Part shown: positions 48,612-58,740 of the stretch, one piece after another
Layout: each line of letters starts with the position of its first letter
Numbering within the stretch: the first letter of the stretch is position 1
Source: Psychrobium sp. MM17-31
GTDB taxonomy: Bacteria > Pseudomonadota > Gammaproteobacteria > Enterobacterales > Psychrobiaceae
Length of the DNA stretch: 64,000 nt
NCBI RefSeq assembly: GCF_022347785.1
Contig: NZ_JAKRGA010000002.1
Span: 868,001 to 932,000, forward strand
Direction: 5' to 3'
Program-made: the position numbers and the translations under genes
Notes under the pieces: generated by a model
What the model was told of the DNA's origin: nothing
Database searches by the model: none
What the model saw: the letters and a program-made list of their open reading frames with translations, nothing else

Positions 48612-49844
48612 CTAACTTTGAGTCGCCAAAATGAACTCCATTTGTTCGTTTGACCATTGCAGCGCTTCTTCATAGATCTCTGGTACTTTATCTTCGGCAA
48701 TACCTAACAGTGCGAGTTCTTCATTAACCGTTTGCCAATTCGACACTTCATAAGCCCGAGCGACATCCACAACATGGGCTAAGATACCTTCACCTGATAC
48801 TAAAGCATTCTTAATATCTGCAGATAAAGGCAGTTTTTCCATCGCATTTTCCATGCTATCGCCTAATATCGCGTCAATTAACGACAACATCCCCGTTAAA
48901 AAGGCGACACTACTTTCTTCAACCTTAGGGCTTATCATGGCCAACCCCTCAGCAAAACGAGCGCGAGTTAGCGACATTGCCATTAATTCAGGTGGCTTAT
49001 TCGATGCCAACTGTGCCGAAAATAGCACTGATAAAAATTTCTGTAGTTCTTTCTTACCCAAGGTAACTAAGGCTTGTTTAATGCTTGAAATCTCTGCACG
49101 GCGGCGAAAGACGGCCGAATTACTATAACGCAATAATTTATAGGCGAGATTAACATCGAGCTCAAATACCGAAATAATCTTCGGTAAATCAAGATCCACC
49201 TTACTCGTTTCGTAAAGTAATTCCGCCAGACTAAATTGAGCTGGCGATAATGACTTAGCTTCTACCATTTGTGGTTTAGCGAAGAAATAGCCTTGAAAGT
49301 AGCTAAATCCCAAGTCTTTAGCGCGTTCAAACTCTTCGTGAGTTTCAATTTTTTCGGCTAGCAAACTGATATGTGGATAATCGGCAACAGCAGCAATAAT
49401 CTCATCGATCTGCGCTGGCGTAGACGCTAAAAAATCCACCTTAAGCATTTTGATGTAAGGAAAGAAATGGCGCCAAACAGGTTCGTGCTCATAATCATCA
49501 AGCGCTATAAAGTAACCTGCCTCATGCAACTCTTTTACTTCCGCCAACAAACGTTTACCCGGACGCTCAGTCTCTAAGATCTCAATCACTACATCTTCTG
49601 GTGGGATCAGAGTTGGATATTTTTTGCTTAAAGTTTGATAGGTGAAGTTTATAAATGCAGGTTTGTTGTTAGTGAGATCTGATAATGAAAAATCGAATTG
49701 GCTACCAGCGATAATCTTTGAAGTCGCTTCGTTACCATCAATATTCGGAAAAGCATTAGTCACTCCATCACGAAACAGCAATTCGTAGGCATATAAATTT
49801 TGCTCAGCGTCTAATATCGGCTGGCGAGCTGCGTGAAATTTCAT
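48612..49844 (-). CDS. EAL-HDOD signalling protein (YuxH family)
   Basis: 410 aa. The N-terminal EAL-type domain has RQPILDAEQNLYAYELLFRDG, with ELL in place of EAL. It keeps EILETE, FIALDDYEH in place of DDFGTG, and FSYFQGYFFAKP, but lacks several metal-binding residues, so phosphodiesterase activity is doubtful. The C-terminal HDOD domain (about 200-390) contains LAYKLLRYSNSAVFRRR and IKQALVTLGKKELQKFL. Such proteins act in c-di-GMP-linked control of motility or biofilm (CdgJ type in Vibrio). It is a single-gene unit. Confidence 0.88.
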   Translation of the reverse strand: MKFHAARQPILDAEQNLYAYELLFRDGVTNAFPNIDGNEATSKIIAGSQFDFSLSDLTNNKPAFINFTYQTLSKKYPTLIPPEDVVIEILETERPGKRLLAEVKELHEAGYFIALDDYEHEPVWRHFFPYIKMLKVDFLASTPAQIDEIIAAVADYPHISLLAEKIETHEEFERAKDLGFSYFQGYFFAKPQMVEAKSLSPAQFSLAELLYETSKVDLDLPKIISVFELDVNLAYKLLRYSNSAVFRRRAEISSIKQALVTLGKKELQKFLSVLFSAQLASNKPPELMAMSLTRARFAEGLAMISPKVEESSVAFLTGMLSLIDAILGDSMENAMEKLPLSADIKNALVSGEGILAHVVDVARAYEVSNWQTVNEELALLGIAEDKVPEIYEEALQWSNEQMEFILATQS

Positions 49845-49965
49845 GAACGGTGGAGCCTTTTGTTACTTTTATTATTGGGGACTACATATGGTCTACCAAA
49901 CTAGCCCAAATTGCATATTAATGCAAAGGTAACGCATGGATTATGATGGGTTCGGCTAATTCTTG

Positions 49966-49993
49966 AACGGCGCAACCTGTGTGCTGCGCCGTT
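49966..49993 (-). terminator. GC-rich hairpin after metT
   Basis: AACGGCGCA (49966-49974) and TGCGCCGTT (49985-49993) form a 9-bp stem with a 10-nt loop, ending 11 nt past the metT stop. There is no T-run on the minus strand, so intrinsic termination is uncertain. Confidence 0.4.
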
Positions 49994-50003
49994 AATGAAG
50001 AGT

Positions 50004-51341
50004 TTAGGCGGAATGACGCTTTCTAAAGATAATTGTGAGGATCGCACTAGCGGCTAAAATCATCGGATAGAAAACATGCATCGAGACATCGAGTGGTGAC
50101 AAGCTAAACATCGCACCTATCATCAATGCTTGAGCGCCATAAGGCAGCAGGCCTTGAATACAACACGCAAAAATATCAAGTAAACTCGCACTGCGTTTGG
50201 GCTCAACATCATGAGTATCCGCCAAATCTTTTGCAACGCCACTGGCGACAATAATAGATACGGTGTTGTTCGCGATAGCCAGATTGGTCAGACTAACCAC
50301 GCTAGCAATACCCAGCTCAGCAGAAACCGTGCTGACCTTGCCTTTTTTCTCACTCATGCGCGCTAGAATTCGATCGATAAATTTAACAATAAAAGCCAAA
50401 CCACCTTGATGACTCATCACAGCGCCAAGACCGCCGATTAACATGGCAAGAATAAGGATCTCTTGCATGTCACTAAAGCCCTTATAGATATCTTTAGCCC
50501 AGTTCATTAGCGCGTAATCTGGTGTTTGGAATAAGCCAACGAGGCCTGCCATTACCACACCACTACCAAGTACGACAAAGACATTCACTCCAGCAACTGC
50601 CAACACCAGAATAGCGATATAAGGCAGTACCTTAATCCAATCAATTTCACCAACTGGCGGTAGCGGTGCATCACTGCCTAGGAAAAATAATAGAATTAAT
50701 ACACCCAATGCAGCAGGCATCGCAATGCGTAGGTTTTCTTTGAATTTGTCTTTCATTTCACAACCTTGGGTACGAGTTGCCGCAATAGTTGTGTCTGAGA
50801 TAATCGATAAATTATCACCAAACATCGCGCCGCTAATTACCGCGCCTCCCATAATGGCAACATCAATGCCAGCGGTTTGTGCAACACCTAACGCAATAGG
50901 TGCAACAGCACCTAGTGTACCCATTGAGGTCCCCATAGCTGTGGCGATAAATGCACTAATCAAAAAGAAGCCAGGTAGCAGGAACCACGACGGAATTAAG
51001 CTCAATCCAAGATTTACCGTCGATTCAACGCCGCCAGTAGCGCTAGCAACAGCGGCAAAAGCACCTGCCAGCAAATAAATAAGACACATGGCGATTACAT
51101 TGCTATCACCAACGCCATTGGTGAATTGCTCAATAGTGTCGTTAATGGTGTCGCGAGATAAGATTATTGCGAGGACAATTGCAGGTAACACAGCAACAGG
51201 GGCAGGCACTTGATAAAAGGCGTATTCAACACCTTGTAGTGTCAGGTAAACACCGGTTCCTAAAAATAGTGCTAAAAATAGCATTAGTGGCAATAATGCG
51301 ATGCCACTAGGAACAATAGTCGATGGAGCTTTTGAGTTCAT
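50004..51341 (-). CDS. metT: NhaC-family transporter, probable methionine transporter MetT
   Basis: 445 aa with 11-12 hydrophobic helices. FVVLGSGVVMAGLVGLFQ, MIGGLGAVMSHQGGLAF and SGAMFGDNLSIISDTTIAA (the family's conserved G-D-N-L-S-x-I-S-D motif) place it in the NhaC Na+/H+ antiporter family. Three MetJ boxes upstream, together with the known MetJ-regulated NhaC-like transporter MetT of other gammaproteobacteria, support methionine uptake. On sequence alone it could be a Na+/H+ antiporter. It is a monocistronic unit downstream of djlA. Confidence 0.8.
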   Translation of the reverse strand: MNSKAPSTIVPSGIALLPLMLFLALFLGTGVYLTLQGVEYAFYQVPAPVAVLPAIVLAIILSRDTINDTIEQFTNGVGDSNVIAMCLIYLLAGAFAAVASATGGVESTVNLGLSLIPSWFLLPGFFLISAFIATAMGTSMGTLGAVAPIALGVAQTAGIDVAIMGGAVISGAMFGDNLSIISDTTIAATRTQGCEMKDKFKENLRIAMPAALGVLILLFFLGSDAPLPPVGEIDWIKVLPYIAILVLAVAGVNVFVVLGSGVVMAGLVGLFQTPDYALMNWAKDIYKGFSDMQEILILAMLIGGLGAVMSHQGGLAFIVKFIDRILARMSEKKGKVSTVSAELGIASVVSLTNLAIANNTVSIIVASGVAKDLADTHDVEPKRSASLLDIFACCIQGLLPYGAQALMIGAMFSLSPLDVSMHVFYPMILAASAILTIIFRKRHSA

Positions 51342-51404
51342 GGATAAACCCTTTTAGTTTATTAGTGTGGGAAAAATACCCAATCTCCAACGACATGTCA
51401 AACT

Positions 51405-51428
51405 AGACGTCTAAACATCTAGACGTAG
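51405..51428. promoter_or_regulatory. Three tandem MetJ boxes
   Basis: AGACGTCT, AAACATCT and AGACGTAG are consecutive 8-mers, matching the MetJ consensus AGACGTCT at 8, 6 and 6 positions by eye. MetJ binds such tandem boxes as stacked dimers with SAM as co-repressor. They lie 63 nt before the transporter start, just past the djlA stop, so metT should be repressed when methionine is plentiful. Confidence 0.85.
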
Positions 51429-51430
51429 AT

Positions 51431-52240
51431 CTACTTTCGTTGCGCCTTGATCTTCTCATAGGCTGCTTGAATGTCTTGTGCCTTTTGATTGGCAATTTCT
51501 AACATCTCTGGTGGTAAGCCTTTTGCTGCTAACTTATCTGGATGATGTTGTGCCATTTGCTTACGCCATGCTTTTTTAATGGTGTTATCATCAGCATCGC
51601 TGCTTACACCTAAAATATCGTAAGCATCCTGTAGTGACGGTCCCGACTGCGACGACGAAGCCTGCTGACGATGAAATTTCATTTGTGCGTCGAGCTGTTG
51701 CAGTAATCTGTCGAGATCGCGGCTAGAAAAGCCCAATGATTTAGCAACTACATGCAGAATCGTGCGCTCTTTTGGATGTAACTCACCATCGGCAAACGCC
51801 GCTTGTAACTGTACTTCAAGAAATAGCTGCAAAATATCTCGCTGACCAAATGAGCTTTTTTTAAAGTCTTTCAGGGTTTGTTCAAGAGGAAAGTCACTCG
51901 ACTTCCCCTCACTAAACGCCGCTTGCGCCTCACGACGTTTATCACCCGTTAACCCCATGCGATCCATTAACGCTGAAGCCGCGCTAATTTCTTGTGGAGT
52001 TACCTGACCGCTGGCCTTTGCGATATGACCATAAACTGAAAATACCGCATGGAAAAATACGGCTTGATTAGCAAAGGAATCCTTATTAACAAAGAACTTA
52101 GTAAAACCACCTTGGTTTGAAAAGTCTTGGCTCATGCTGCGATCAAATCGATGACCTATATATAGCCCTAAGAGCGCACCTGCCCATTTTCCAAACATAA
52201 AGCCGAACATAAAGCCCAGCACCTTACCCCAAATTTTCAC
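51431..52240 (-). CDS. djlA: Membrane-anchored J-domain co-chaperone DjlA
   Basis: 269 aa, GTG start. An N-terminal glycine-rich TM segment (WGKVLGFMFGFMFGKWAGAL) is followed by a TerB-like central region and a C-terminal J domain (about 203-269) with the HPD tripeptide in QHHPDKLAAKG. It stimulates DnaK ATPase at the membrane and is linked to envelope stress signalling in E. coli. The gene is near lptD, as in E. coli, with murU and amgK between. Confidence 0.94.
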   Translation of the reverse strand: MKIWGKVLGFMFGFMFGKWAGALLGLYIGHRFDRSMSQDFSNQGGFTKFFVNKDSFANQAVFFHAVFSVYGHIAKASGQVTPQEISAASALMDRMGLTGDKRREAQAAFSEGKSSDFPLEQTLKDFKKSSFGQRDILQLFLEVQLQAAFADGELHPKERTILHVVAKSLGFSSRDLDRLLQQLDAQMKFHRQQASSSQSGPSLQDAYDILGVSSDADDNTIKKAWRKQMAQHHPDKLAAKGLPPEMLEIANQKAQDIQAAYEKIKAQRK

Positions 52241-52275
52241 TAACTCTTCACTCCTAAGCTTTATTTGTGTCAGCT

Positions 52276-52956
52276 TTACTTGTCTAAGTTTTGTTTACGC
52301 AGCTGCAGGTCAAGCAGTTCAAGACGCTGTGGCGTGCCAATATCAAACCATTGACCACGATAAACTTCACCAGCAACACGATTATGTTCAATATGCTGTC
52401 TAATAAGCGGCCCTAAGGCACAAACACCATCGTCCACGCCATCAAAAAAATCACGATGATAAACTGCAATGCCGGAAAAGGTGAATTGCTCCTCCCCCGT
52501 TGTTAACAAACCATCAGCAACAGCAAAGTCCCCAGCCGGATTGTGTTGTGGGTTTTCCACTAACACTAAATGTGCTAGAACGCCTGCGGGGAGCTGCTTT
52601 GGCAATAGTGAGAAATCAAAGTCAGTCCATACATCGCCATTAACTACCATAAAGTAATCACTGTCTATTTGAGACAACGCTTTTTTAATACCACCAGCAG
52701 TTTCCAGTGCGTTATTGCCTTCATCACTGTAATGGATGTTGAGGTTCCAGCTATCACCATTACCTAAGGTTTGCGGCAACAAGTGCCCTAACCATGCGTG
52801 ATTAATGACAACATCTTTAAAACCACAATCACGTAACTTGTCGAGGTGATAGCTAATCAAGGGCTTATCATTAACACAAAGTAGTGGTTTAGGCAGAGCG
52901 TCGGTGAGTGGTCGCATACGCTCACCGCGACCAGCAGCAAGGATCATTGCGTACAT
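52276..52956 (-). CDS. murU: N-acetylmuramate alpha-1-phosphate uridylyltransferase
   Basis: 226 aa nucleotidyltransferase. MYAMILAAGRGERMRPLTD and LPKPLLCVNDKPLI form the nucleotide-binding motif, followed by NGDVWTDFDFS and GQWFDIGTPQRL. With AmgK it makes UDP-MurNAc directly from recycled MurNAc, bypassing MurA and conferring intrinsic fosfomycin tolerance in pseudomonads. The amgK gene overlaps it by 13 nt upstream. Alternatives such as a general sugar-1-phosphate nucleotidyltransferase are less likely given the partner. Confidence 0.9.
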   Translation of the reverse strand: MYAMILAAGRGERMRPLTDALPKPLLCVNDKPLISYHLDKLRDCGFKDVVINHAWLGHLLPQTLGNGDSWNLNIHYSDEGNNALETAGGIKKALSQIDSDYFMVVNGDVWTDFDFSLLPKQLPAGVLAHLVLVENPQHNPAGDFAVADGLLTTGEEQFTFSGIAVYHRDFFDGVDDGVCALGPLIRQHIEHNRVAGEVYRGQWFDIGTPQRLELLDLQLRKQNLDK

Positions 52957-53990
52957 TGTTCAATCCTCTTGGCAAGTATTGGTAGAACTTTGTGCTCGAA
53001 TAATTGTTGCAGTTGGCTAAGTTGTGGATACTGTCGGCAAACTTCTAATATGTAATCGACGACTAGTGGTAAGTCATTTAAATAAGCCGATTTGCCGTCG
53101 CGTAAATGTAAGCGGCTAAAAATCCCACATACTTTTAAATGACGTTGCAAGCCCATCAAATCAGCGGCTTGGCGAAATTCATCGCAAGATAAGGTCAATT
53201 TAAGTGCACTGTGATATTTATCATAAGCTTCATCCAGTAATTGCTGTCTTAGCTCATCATCGATTTTAAAATAACAATCTTTAAGCAGCGAAATAGCATC
53301 ATAAGTAAGTGGGCCAACAACGGTATCTTGATAATCAATGACGGCGAGTGACTGACCATCGCGCACCATAATGTTTCTTCCGTGAAAATCGCGATGAGTG
53401 GCCACTTGAGGTTGCTCAATGGCGCTTTGCACCAGCCAACTAAAACACTCATCAAGCTGATAACTCGCCATGTCTTGCGCAGAAAGACCTAACAATTGCT
53501 GACAAAACCAATCTTTGAACAGCCCTAACTCTAGATTAAAAAACTCAGCGTCATAACGAGCCTTATCATCTGTCACTGCAACTTTGGCCATTAAAGGTAA
53601 TAACCCTATTGCTTTGCGATACCAATAAAGTGGATTGTCTTTAACCAGTGGCAGCAGCGCTTGGTCACCGAGATCCGTTAAGCACAGAAACCCTAGAGTT
53701 AAGTCTGAGGCGATAACACGTGGAACATCGATGCCAACGGCGGCGTATTGCGCCGAAAACTCCAGAAATTGCGCATTTTTCTCTGTCGCTGGCGGCGCGT
53801 CGACTAAGATGTAACTAACACCTTGAACCATCGCTCGAAAATAGCGTCTAAAGCTGGCGTCGGCGCTTACAACTTGCCAGTCTTCGATAGCTTGGTCTAT
53901 TTGAGAATCAAACCATTGCTGCAGTAATTGCTGTCGAGTATCGATAACGTCGCTCCTTAAAACTGTGCGATTGTCGCTAATATGAAGCAA
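52944..53990 (-). CDS. amgK: MurNAc/GlcNAc anomeric kinase AmgK
   Basis: 348 aa phosphotransferase of the aminoglycoside-phosphotransferase fold: THRDFHGRNIMVRDG (catalytic loop) and VIDYQDTVVGPLTYD. It phosphorylates MurNAc at C1, feeding MurU, encoded next. The start given is a TTG at 53990 with no good ribosome binding site. An AAGGAG lies farther in, before GTT ATC GAT, without a standard start codon in frame. The start is therefore uncertain by roughly 15 residues. Divergent from lptD. Confidence 0.88.
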   Translation of the reverse strand: MLHISDNRTVLRSDVIDTRQQLLQQWFDSQIDQAIEDWQVVSADASFRRYFRAMVQGVSYILVDAPPATEKNAQFLEFSAQYAAVGIDVPRVIASDLTLGFLCLTDLGDQALLPLVKDNPLYWYRKAIGLLPLMAKVAVTDDKARYDAEFFNLELGLFKDWFCQQLLGLSAQDMASYQLDECFSWLVQSAIEQPQVATHRDFHGRNIMVRDGQSLAVIDYQDTVVGPLTYDAISLLKDCYFKIDDELRQQLLDEAYDKYHSALKLTLSCDEFRQAADLMGLQRHLKVCGIFSRLHLRDGKSAYLNDLPLVVDYILEVCRQYPQLSQLQQLFEHKVLPILAKRIEQCTQ

Positions 53991-54134
53991 AAGGCGTTAC
54001 ATAAATAGCCCTAGGCCGAGAATTGCGATATTATAGCCGTTTAATTTTTCTATCGGAAAGCTTTGATTTTCAAACTCTTGATAATCAAAGTAATAGGCCG
54101 ATTTCTTGATGATTTGAGTATACCTGAACTTAAA

Positions 54135-56375
54135 ATGCGCTTAATCACTTTATTATTATTTTCATCTTTTGCAGCGACATCATGGGCGGACTCATCTAAT
54201 TTAACCAAGCAATGTCGTATTAATACCCCTTACATTGCTGCAAAAGATCTTCCGAAACTGGAACTTGGCCCCGACCAAATCTCCGTTAGTGCCGATAAAA
54301 GTAACATTCAGTATCCAGATATTCTCGACTATATCGGCAATGTCACCTTCACTCAAAATAAGAAGTTTATCCGCGCCGACCAAGCTCGCTATGACGAAGG
54401 TACCAATATTTTCGCTGCCACTGGCAACCTTCATTTTCAAGATGACCAATTAACCTTAAACAGTGAATCACTCACCACTACTCTCGATGGTGAATCAACA
54501 GAATTACTCAATACCAAATACTGGTTTAACAATTCGATGATTCACGGTAAATCGAGTAGTTTTCGCGTTGAAGATGGTCGTTTTCTGATTTTAGACGACG
54601 CGCTATTTACTACCTGCCCCGACGAAACACCTGACTGGGCGCTGCGAGCTAAAGAAATAAAAATCGACTCTTCTGAAGCTTGGGCAACGATAAAACGCGC
54701 CACTTTAGAAGTTTTCGAAGTACCTGTATTCTACTTTCCTTACCTAACGTTACCGATTTCAGATAAGCGTAGCTCAGGCTTTTTATACCCATCTATTGGC
54801 AGTAATTCTCGCAATGGCATTGAGATTAGTACGCCATATTATTGGAACATTGCACCTAATTACGATATGACAATAACACCACGCATCATGACAGATCGCG
54901 GTGTGCAGCTAAATACCGAATTCCGTTACCTCAACGCAGGGCAATCGGGCTTATTTAATATCGAATATCTACATCACGATCGTTCAACCGATGACAAACG
55001 CTATTTAGCTCATTGGCAACACGGCGGTGCTATTGGTGAAAACTGGCGTATTGCCAGTACCTTCACTCATGTTAGCGACGATAACTACCTTAGCGATATT
55101 GGCAGTGATTATGGCAATAAGACTGACAGCCAGTTATTAAAAAACATTGAGTTAGCCTACTTTACTGATACGTGGTGGCTGGATATGCGAGTACAGGATA
55201 TTCAAGTTTTAGGACAGCAAACTAAGCCTTATCAACTAGTGCCTCAACTGTCTTTTAACAGCTACAACAATCCGTTTGGCAATAAATTCGAATACGATAT
55301 GTATTCTGAATTTAGTCACTTTAGAAAGCGCGGCGACGATAGCAACAACGCTTCGCGCCTGCACGTTGAACCGACACTGCGCTTACCAATTAATCTATCG
55401 GCAATTAATTTCATCACCGAAGCAAAATTAATGCAGACGTGGTATCACCAAGATAATGGCGTTACTTCTGAATCCATTAGTCGATCTTTGCCGCAGTTTA
55501 GATTCTACGGCGATGTTAATTTCGAGCGTCAGTTAAAACTGCAACCTAACCACACGCAAACACTTACACCGAAAATTCAATATTTGTTTGTTCCTTATGA
55601 AGAACAGCAAGACATTGGCCTGTACGACACCGCATTATTGCGCGATGACTACTTAGGTCTATTTAGAACACGACGTTTTAGTGGTCTCGATCGCATTATC
55701 GATACCGAACAATTAACCCTTGGTATGACGACAGAGTTGCGCGATGAAAACCACAATCCTTATTTTGTCGGTAGCATTGGGCAAACCTTCTATTTAAGAA
55801 AATCAGAAATGGCGACGCTGGAAGGCAATGTCAATGATTTTCCAGACCGCTCGGCGCTAGCTGGCGAGTTTAGCTACTCACTTAACAAGCAATGGCAATT
55901 TGATGTGGCATTGCAGCTCAATGAACAGCAAAGCTCAGTTACTCAAAGTAAATCGAGCGTTAACTACCACTTTAGTGACTCTAAATTACTGCAACTAAGT
56001 CACAGATACGTTAAGCAAATTAACGATACCAAAATCAATCAACTCGGATTACAAACGGTTTGGCCAATTAACAGTGAATGGACCTTTGTGGGAAATTATC
56101 ACCGCGATATCAACCTCAATCGAACTATTGAGGCATTCGCAGGTCTGCAATATGAATCTTGTTGTTGGGCAATCCGTGTTCAAGCGTATCGCCAGCTACA
56201 AGCGCAATACGAAGACAACGTAAACACACTAAACGTCGCGACAGAAGAATTTGACAACGGCATCTCATTTAACTTTGAGATTAAAGGCTTAGGTTCAAAC
56301 AGCTCTTCCAATGCTTATGACATGCTTAGCGACGGTTTATTTACTTATCGCAAACCCTATTACTTAAAGCAATAA
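54135..56375 (+). CDS. lptD: LPS-assembly outer-membrane protein LptD
   Basis: 746 aa from the ATG at 54135, the start of a signal peptide (MRLITLLLFSSFAATSWA); a longer frame from 54063 is not supported. An N-terminal LptA-like OstA domain (about 45-150) precedes the barrel. Four cysteines are placed as in E. coli: about C26, C160 and the adjacent pair C675-C676 in ESCCWA, which form the two interdomain disulfides. LptD inserts LPS into the outer leaflet with LptE. It is first in the operon with surA, its own periplasmic chaperone. Confidence 0.95.
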   Translation: MRLITLLLFSSFAATSWADSSNLTKQCRINTPYIAAKDLPKLELGPDQISVSADKSNIQYPDILDYIGNVTFTQNKKFIRADQARYDEGTNIFAATGNLHFQDDQLTLNSESLTTTLDGESTELLNTKYWFNNSMIHGKSSSFRVEDGRFLILDDALFTTCPDETPDWALRAKEIKIDSSEAWATIKRATLEVFEVPVFYFPYLTLPISDKRSSGFLYPSIGSNSRNGIEISTPYYWNIAPNYDMTITPRIMTDRGVQLNTEFRYLNAGQSGLFNIEYLHHDRSTDDKRYLAHWQHGGAIGENWRIASTFTHVSDDNYLSDIGSDYGNKTDSQLLKNIELAYFTDTWWLDMRVQDIQVLGQQTKPYQLVPQLSFNSYNNPFGNKFEYDMYSEFSHFRKRGDDSNNASRLHVEPTLRLPINLSAINFITEAKLMQTWYHQDNGVTSESISRSLPQFRFYGDVNFERQLKLQPNHTQTLTPKIQYLFVPYEEQQDIGLYDTALLRDDYLGLFRTRRFSGLDRIIDTEQLTLGMTTELRDENHNPYFVGSIGQTFYLRKSEMATLEGNVNDFPDRSALAGEFSYSLNKQWQFDVALQLNEQQSSVTQSKSSVNYHFSDSKLLQLSHRYVKQINDTKINQLGLQTVWPINSEWTFVGNYHRDINLNRTIEAFAGLQYESCCWAIRVQAYRQLQAQYEDNVNTLNVATEEFDNGISFNFEIKGLGSNSSSNAYDMLSDGLFTYRKPYYLKQ

Positions 56376-56454
56376 ACACGGGGTTGCGAATATTAACCAG
56401 TTCTTATGCGAACTATGATAGATTAGCGACAGTTGTCGCCAAGATAGGAAAAAG

Positions 56455-57738
56455 ATGAAGTTATTAAAGATTGTATTGGCTATTTCTTTACTGGGTAGCA
56501 CTCAAGTTAGCCAAGCTGAAGTCAAAGCGTTAGACCGCGTTTCTATTGTGGTTAACGATGGTGTAATTTTAAAAAGCGAAATCGATGCACTAGTTAATCG
56601 CGTTAAACAACGCTCTATCGCGAGTAATCAAGAATTACCTAATGATCGCGTGTTAAAAACTCAAGCTACCGAGCGTCTTATCGACAATTTGCTTAAAAAA
56701 CAAATGGCAGAGCGAATGAGTATGCGTATTGGCGACACGCAACTTGATCAAACTATTAGCAATATCGCTGCCGAGCAAAAACTATCACTCGACGAATTTA
56801 AAGCGCAACTGGCCAAAGAAGGCCTAGACTTTGCTACTTACCGCGAATCAGTGCGTGATGATATTTTACTGGGTCAAGTAGAGCGTATTGCCGTTCGTCG
56901 TCGCATTAACATTTCAGAGCAGGAAGTGGTTAATCTGGCAGAGCAAATCAAGCACCACGGTCAATCAAATACTAAATATCGCCTCGGTCATATCTTAATT
57001 TCTCACAATGGTGATGAATCAACTGATGGCTTAAAAGCAGCCCGTGAAAGAGCAGACCGTGTTATTGAATTGCTCAATGATAACGGTGACTTTAAACGCA
57101 TTGCTATCACTTCATCTTCAGGCCCTAAAGCGCTTGAAGGCGGTGATTGGGGCTTTATGAATATCAATGAAATGCCAACGCTATTTACCGATGCCGTAAA
57201 AGGTAAAGGCAAAGGCGATGTAATAGGCCCATTCAAGAGTGGCAACGGTTACCACATCCTGAAAATTTTAGACCTTCAAGGTCAACAGCAAATGGATGTC
57301 AATGAAGTCAACGCCAAGCATATCCTGATCAAACCTTCGATTATTCTTAGCGATCAACGCGCTAAAGAAATGCTGGAAGGCTTTATTGAAGATATTAAAG
57401 CGGGGAAAGCAACGATTGAAGAACTCGCCAAGGAGCACTCAGATGATCCTGGTTCTGCAATTAAAGGTGGCGAACTTGGTTGGGCAGACCCAAGTGTTTA
57501 CGTACCAGCATTTAAAAATACACTAGCCCAGTTAGAACAAGATGAAATCAGCGCACCATTTAAATCATCACACGGCTGGCATATTGTTAAATTACTCGGC
57601 AAGCGCAAGGTAGACGCCACAGAACAATTTATTAAGAACCGCGCACACCAATTGCTATTCAACCGTAAGTTCTCGGAAGAAAGTGATGCTTGGGCACGCG
57701 AAATGCGCTCATCTGCATATATTGAAATTCTAGATTAG
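56455..57738 (+). CDS. surA: Periplasmic peptidyl-prolyl isomerase SurA
   Basis: 427 aa. The signal peptide (about 1-22) is followed by the SurA_N domain (KALDRVSIVVNDGVILKSEI) and two parvulin PpiC domains (about 170-270 and 285-380). It chaperones outer-membrane beta-barrel proteins, including LptD, across the periplasm. 79 nt downstream of lptD and 9 nt upstream of pdxA. Confidence 0.96.
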   Translation: MKLLKIVLAISLLGSTQVSQAEVKALDRVSIVVNDGVILKSEIDALVNRVKQRSIASNQELPNDRVLKTQATERLIDNLLKKQMAERMSMRIGDTQLDQTISNIAAEQKLSLDEFKAQLAKEGLDFATYRESVRDDILLGQVERIAVRRRINISEQEVVNLAEQIKHHGQSNTKYRLGHILISHNGDESTDGLKAARERADRVIELLNDNGDFKRIAITSSSGPKALEGGDWGFMNINEMPTLFTDAVKGKGKGDVIGPFKSGNGYHILKILDLQGQQQMDVNEVNAKHILIKPSIILSDQRAKEMLEGFIEDIKAGKATIEELAKEHSDDPGSAIKGGELGWADPSVYVPAFKNTLAQLEQDEISAPFKSSHGWHIVKLLGKRKVDATEQFIKNRAHQLLFNRKFSEESDAWAREMRSSAYIEILD

Positions 57739-57747
57739 GAAAACAGA

Positions 57748-58740
57748 GTGACTTTACGTATCGCTTTAACCCCGGGCGAACCAGCTGGGATAGGACCAGA
57801 CTTAGCGGTTAGCATTGCCCAGCGCGATTGGCCAGTTGAAATTGTCGTTATTGGCGACCAAGAACTGTTGCTAGAGCGTGCCAAAATGTTAGACCTACCG
57901 CTGACACTGCGTCCATACGACGCGGCATCGCCAGCACAGCCACAGCAAGCCGGTACCCTTACCATCAAGCATATCGCACTGCCGGAAAAAGCAGAGTGTG
58001 GTGTGCTCAATGAGAAAAACGGCGGATACGTATTAGACACTTTGCAATTTGCTTGCGATCACAATATCGATAGCGAATTCTCAGCTGTGGTTACAGGGCC
58101 GGTCCACAAAGGTATCATTAACAAATCTGGCATCGCATTTAGTGGTCATACTGAGTTTTTTGCGCAGCAATCCAACACAGCTGATGTTGTTATGTTATTG
58201 GCCACAGAAGGTTTACGCGTTGCCCTAGTAACAACGCATATTCCGCTAGCTTATGTGGCTAAAGCTATAACTTATGAGCGCATTATTAATATCAGCCGCA
58301 TTCTTCATACTGATTTGGTGAAAAAATTTGGCATTAAGTCGCCGCGAATTTATATGTGTGGACTCAACCCTCACGCTGGTGAAGGTGGCCATTTAGGCCG
58401 TGAAGAAATAGAAATCATTGAACCAGCCATCGAAGCGCTGCGTGAAGAAGGAATGGATATTGTTGGCCCCTTAGCCGCCGATACCTTATTCCAAGAAAAA
58501 TATTTAGACAATGCCGATGCGGTATTAGCCATGTATCACGATCAAGGCTTACCAGTATTAAAATACAAGGGCTTTGGTAACTCGGTAAATATTACCTTAG
58601 GTCTGCCATTTATCCGCACATCGGTAGATCACGGCACGGCGCTAGATTTAGCAGGAACCGGTAATGCAGACTCAGGCAGCATGATTGTCGCAATTAATGA
58701 AGCCATTACCATGGCACAAAAGAGTAATAATGAGCAATAA
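57748..58740 (+). CDS. pdxA: 4-hydroxythreonine-4-phosphate dehydrogenase
   Basis: 330 aa, GTG start. [34 protein letters not shown] (metal His), [14 protein letters not shown] and [15 protein letters not shown] are the family signatures. It oxidises 4-phosphohydroxy-threonine toward pyridoxal phosphate. The stop overlaps the start of rsmA by 11 nt. Confidence 0.96.
   Translation: MTLRIALTPGEPAGIGPDLAVSIAQRDWPVEIVVIGDQELLLERAKMLDLPLTLRPYDAASPAQPQQAGTLTIKHIALPEKAECGVLNEKNGGYVLDTLQFACDHNIDSEFSAVVTGPVHKGIINKSGIAFSGHTEFFAQQSNTADVVMLLATEGLRVALVTTHIPLAYVAKAITYERIINISRILHTDLVKKFGIKSPRIYMCGLNPHAGEGGHLGREEIEIIEPAIEALREEGMDIVGPLAADTLFQEKYLDNADAVLAMYHDQGLPVLKYKGFGNSVNITLGLPFIRTSVDHGTALDLAGTGNADSGSMIVAINEAITMAQKSNNEQ

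Noticed and set aside
54063-54134. Longer lptD reading frame
   Set aside because: The extra 24 residues precede an obvious signal peptide beginning at 54135.
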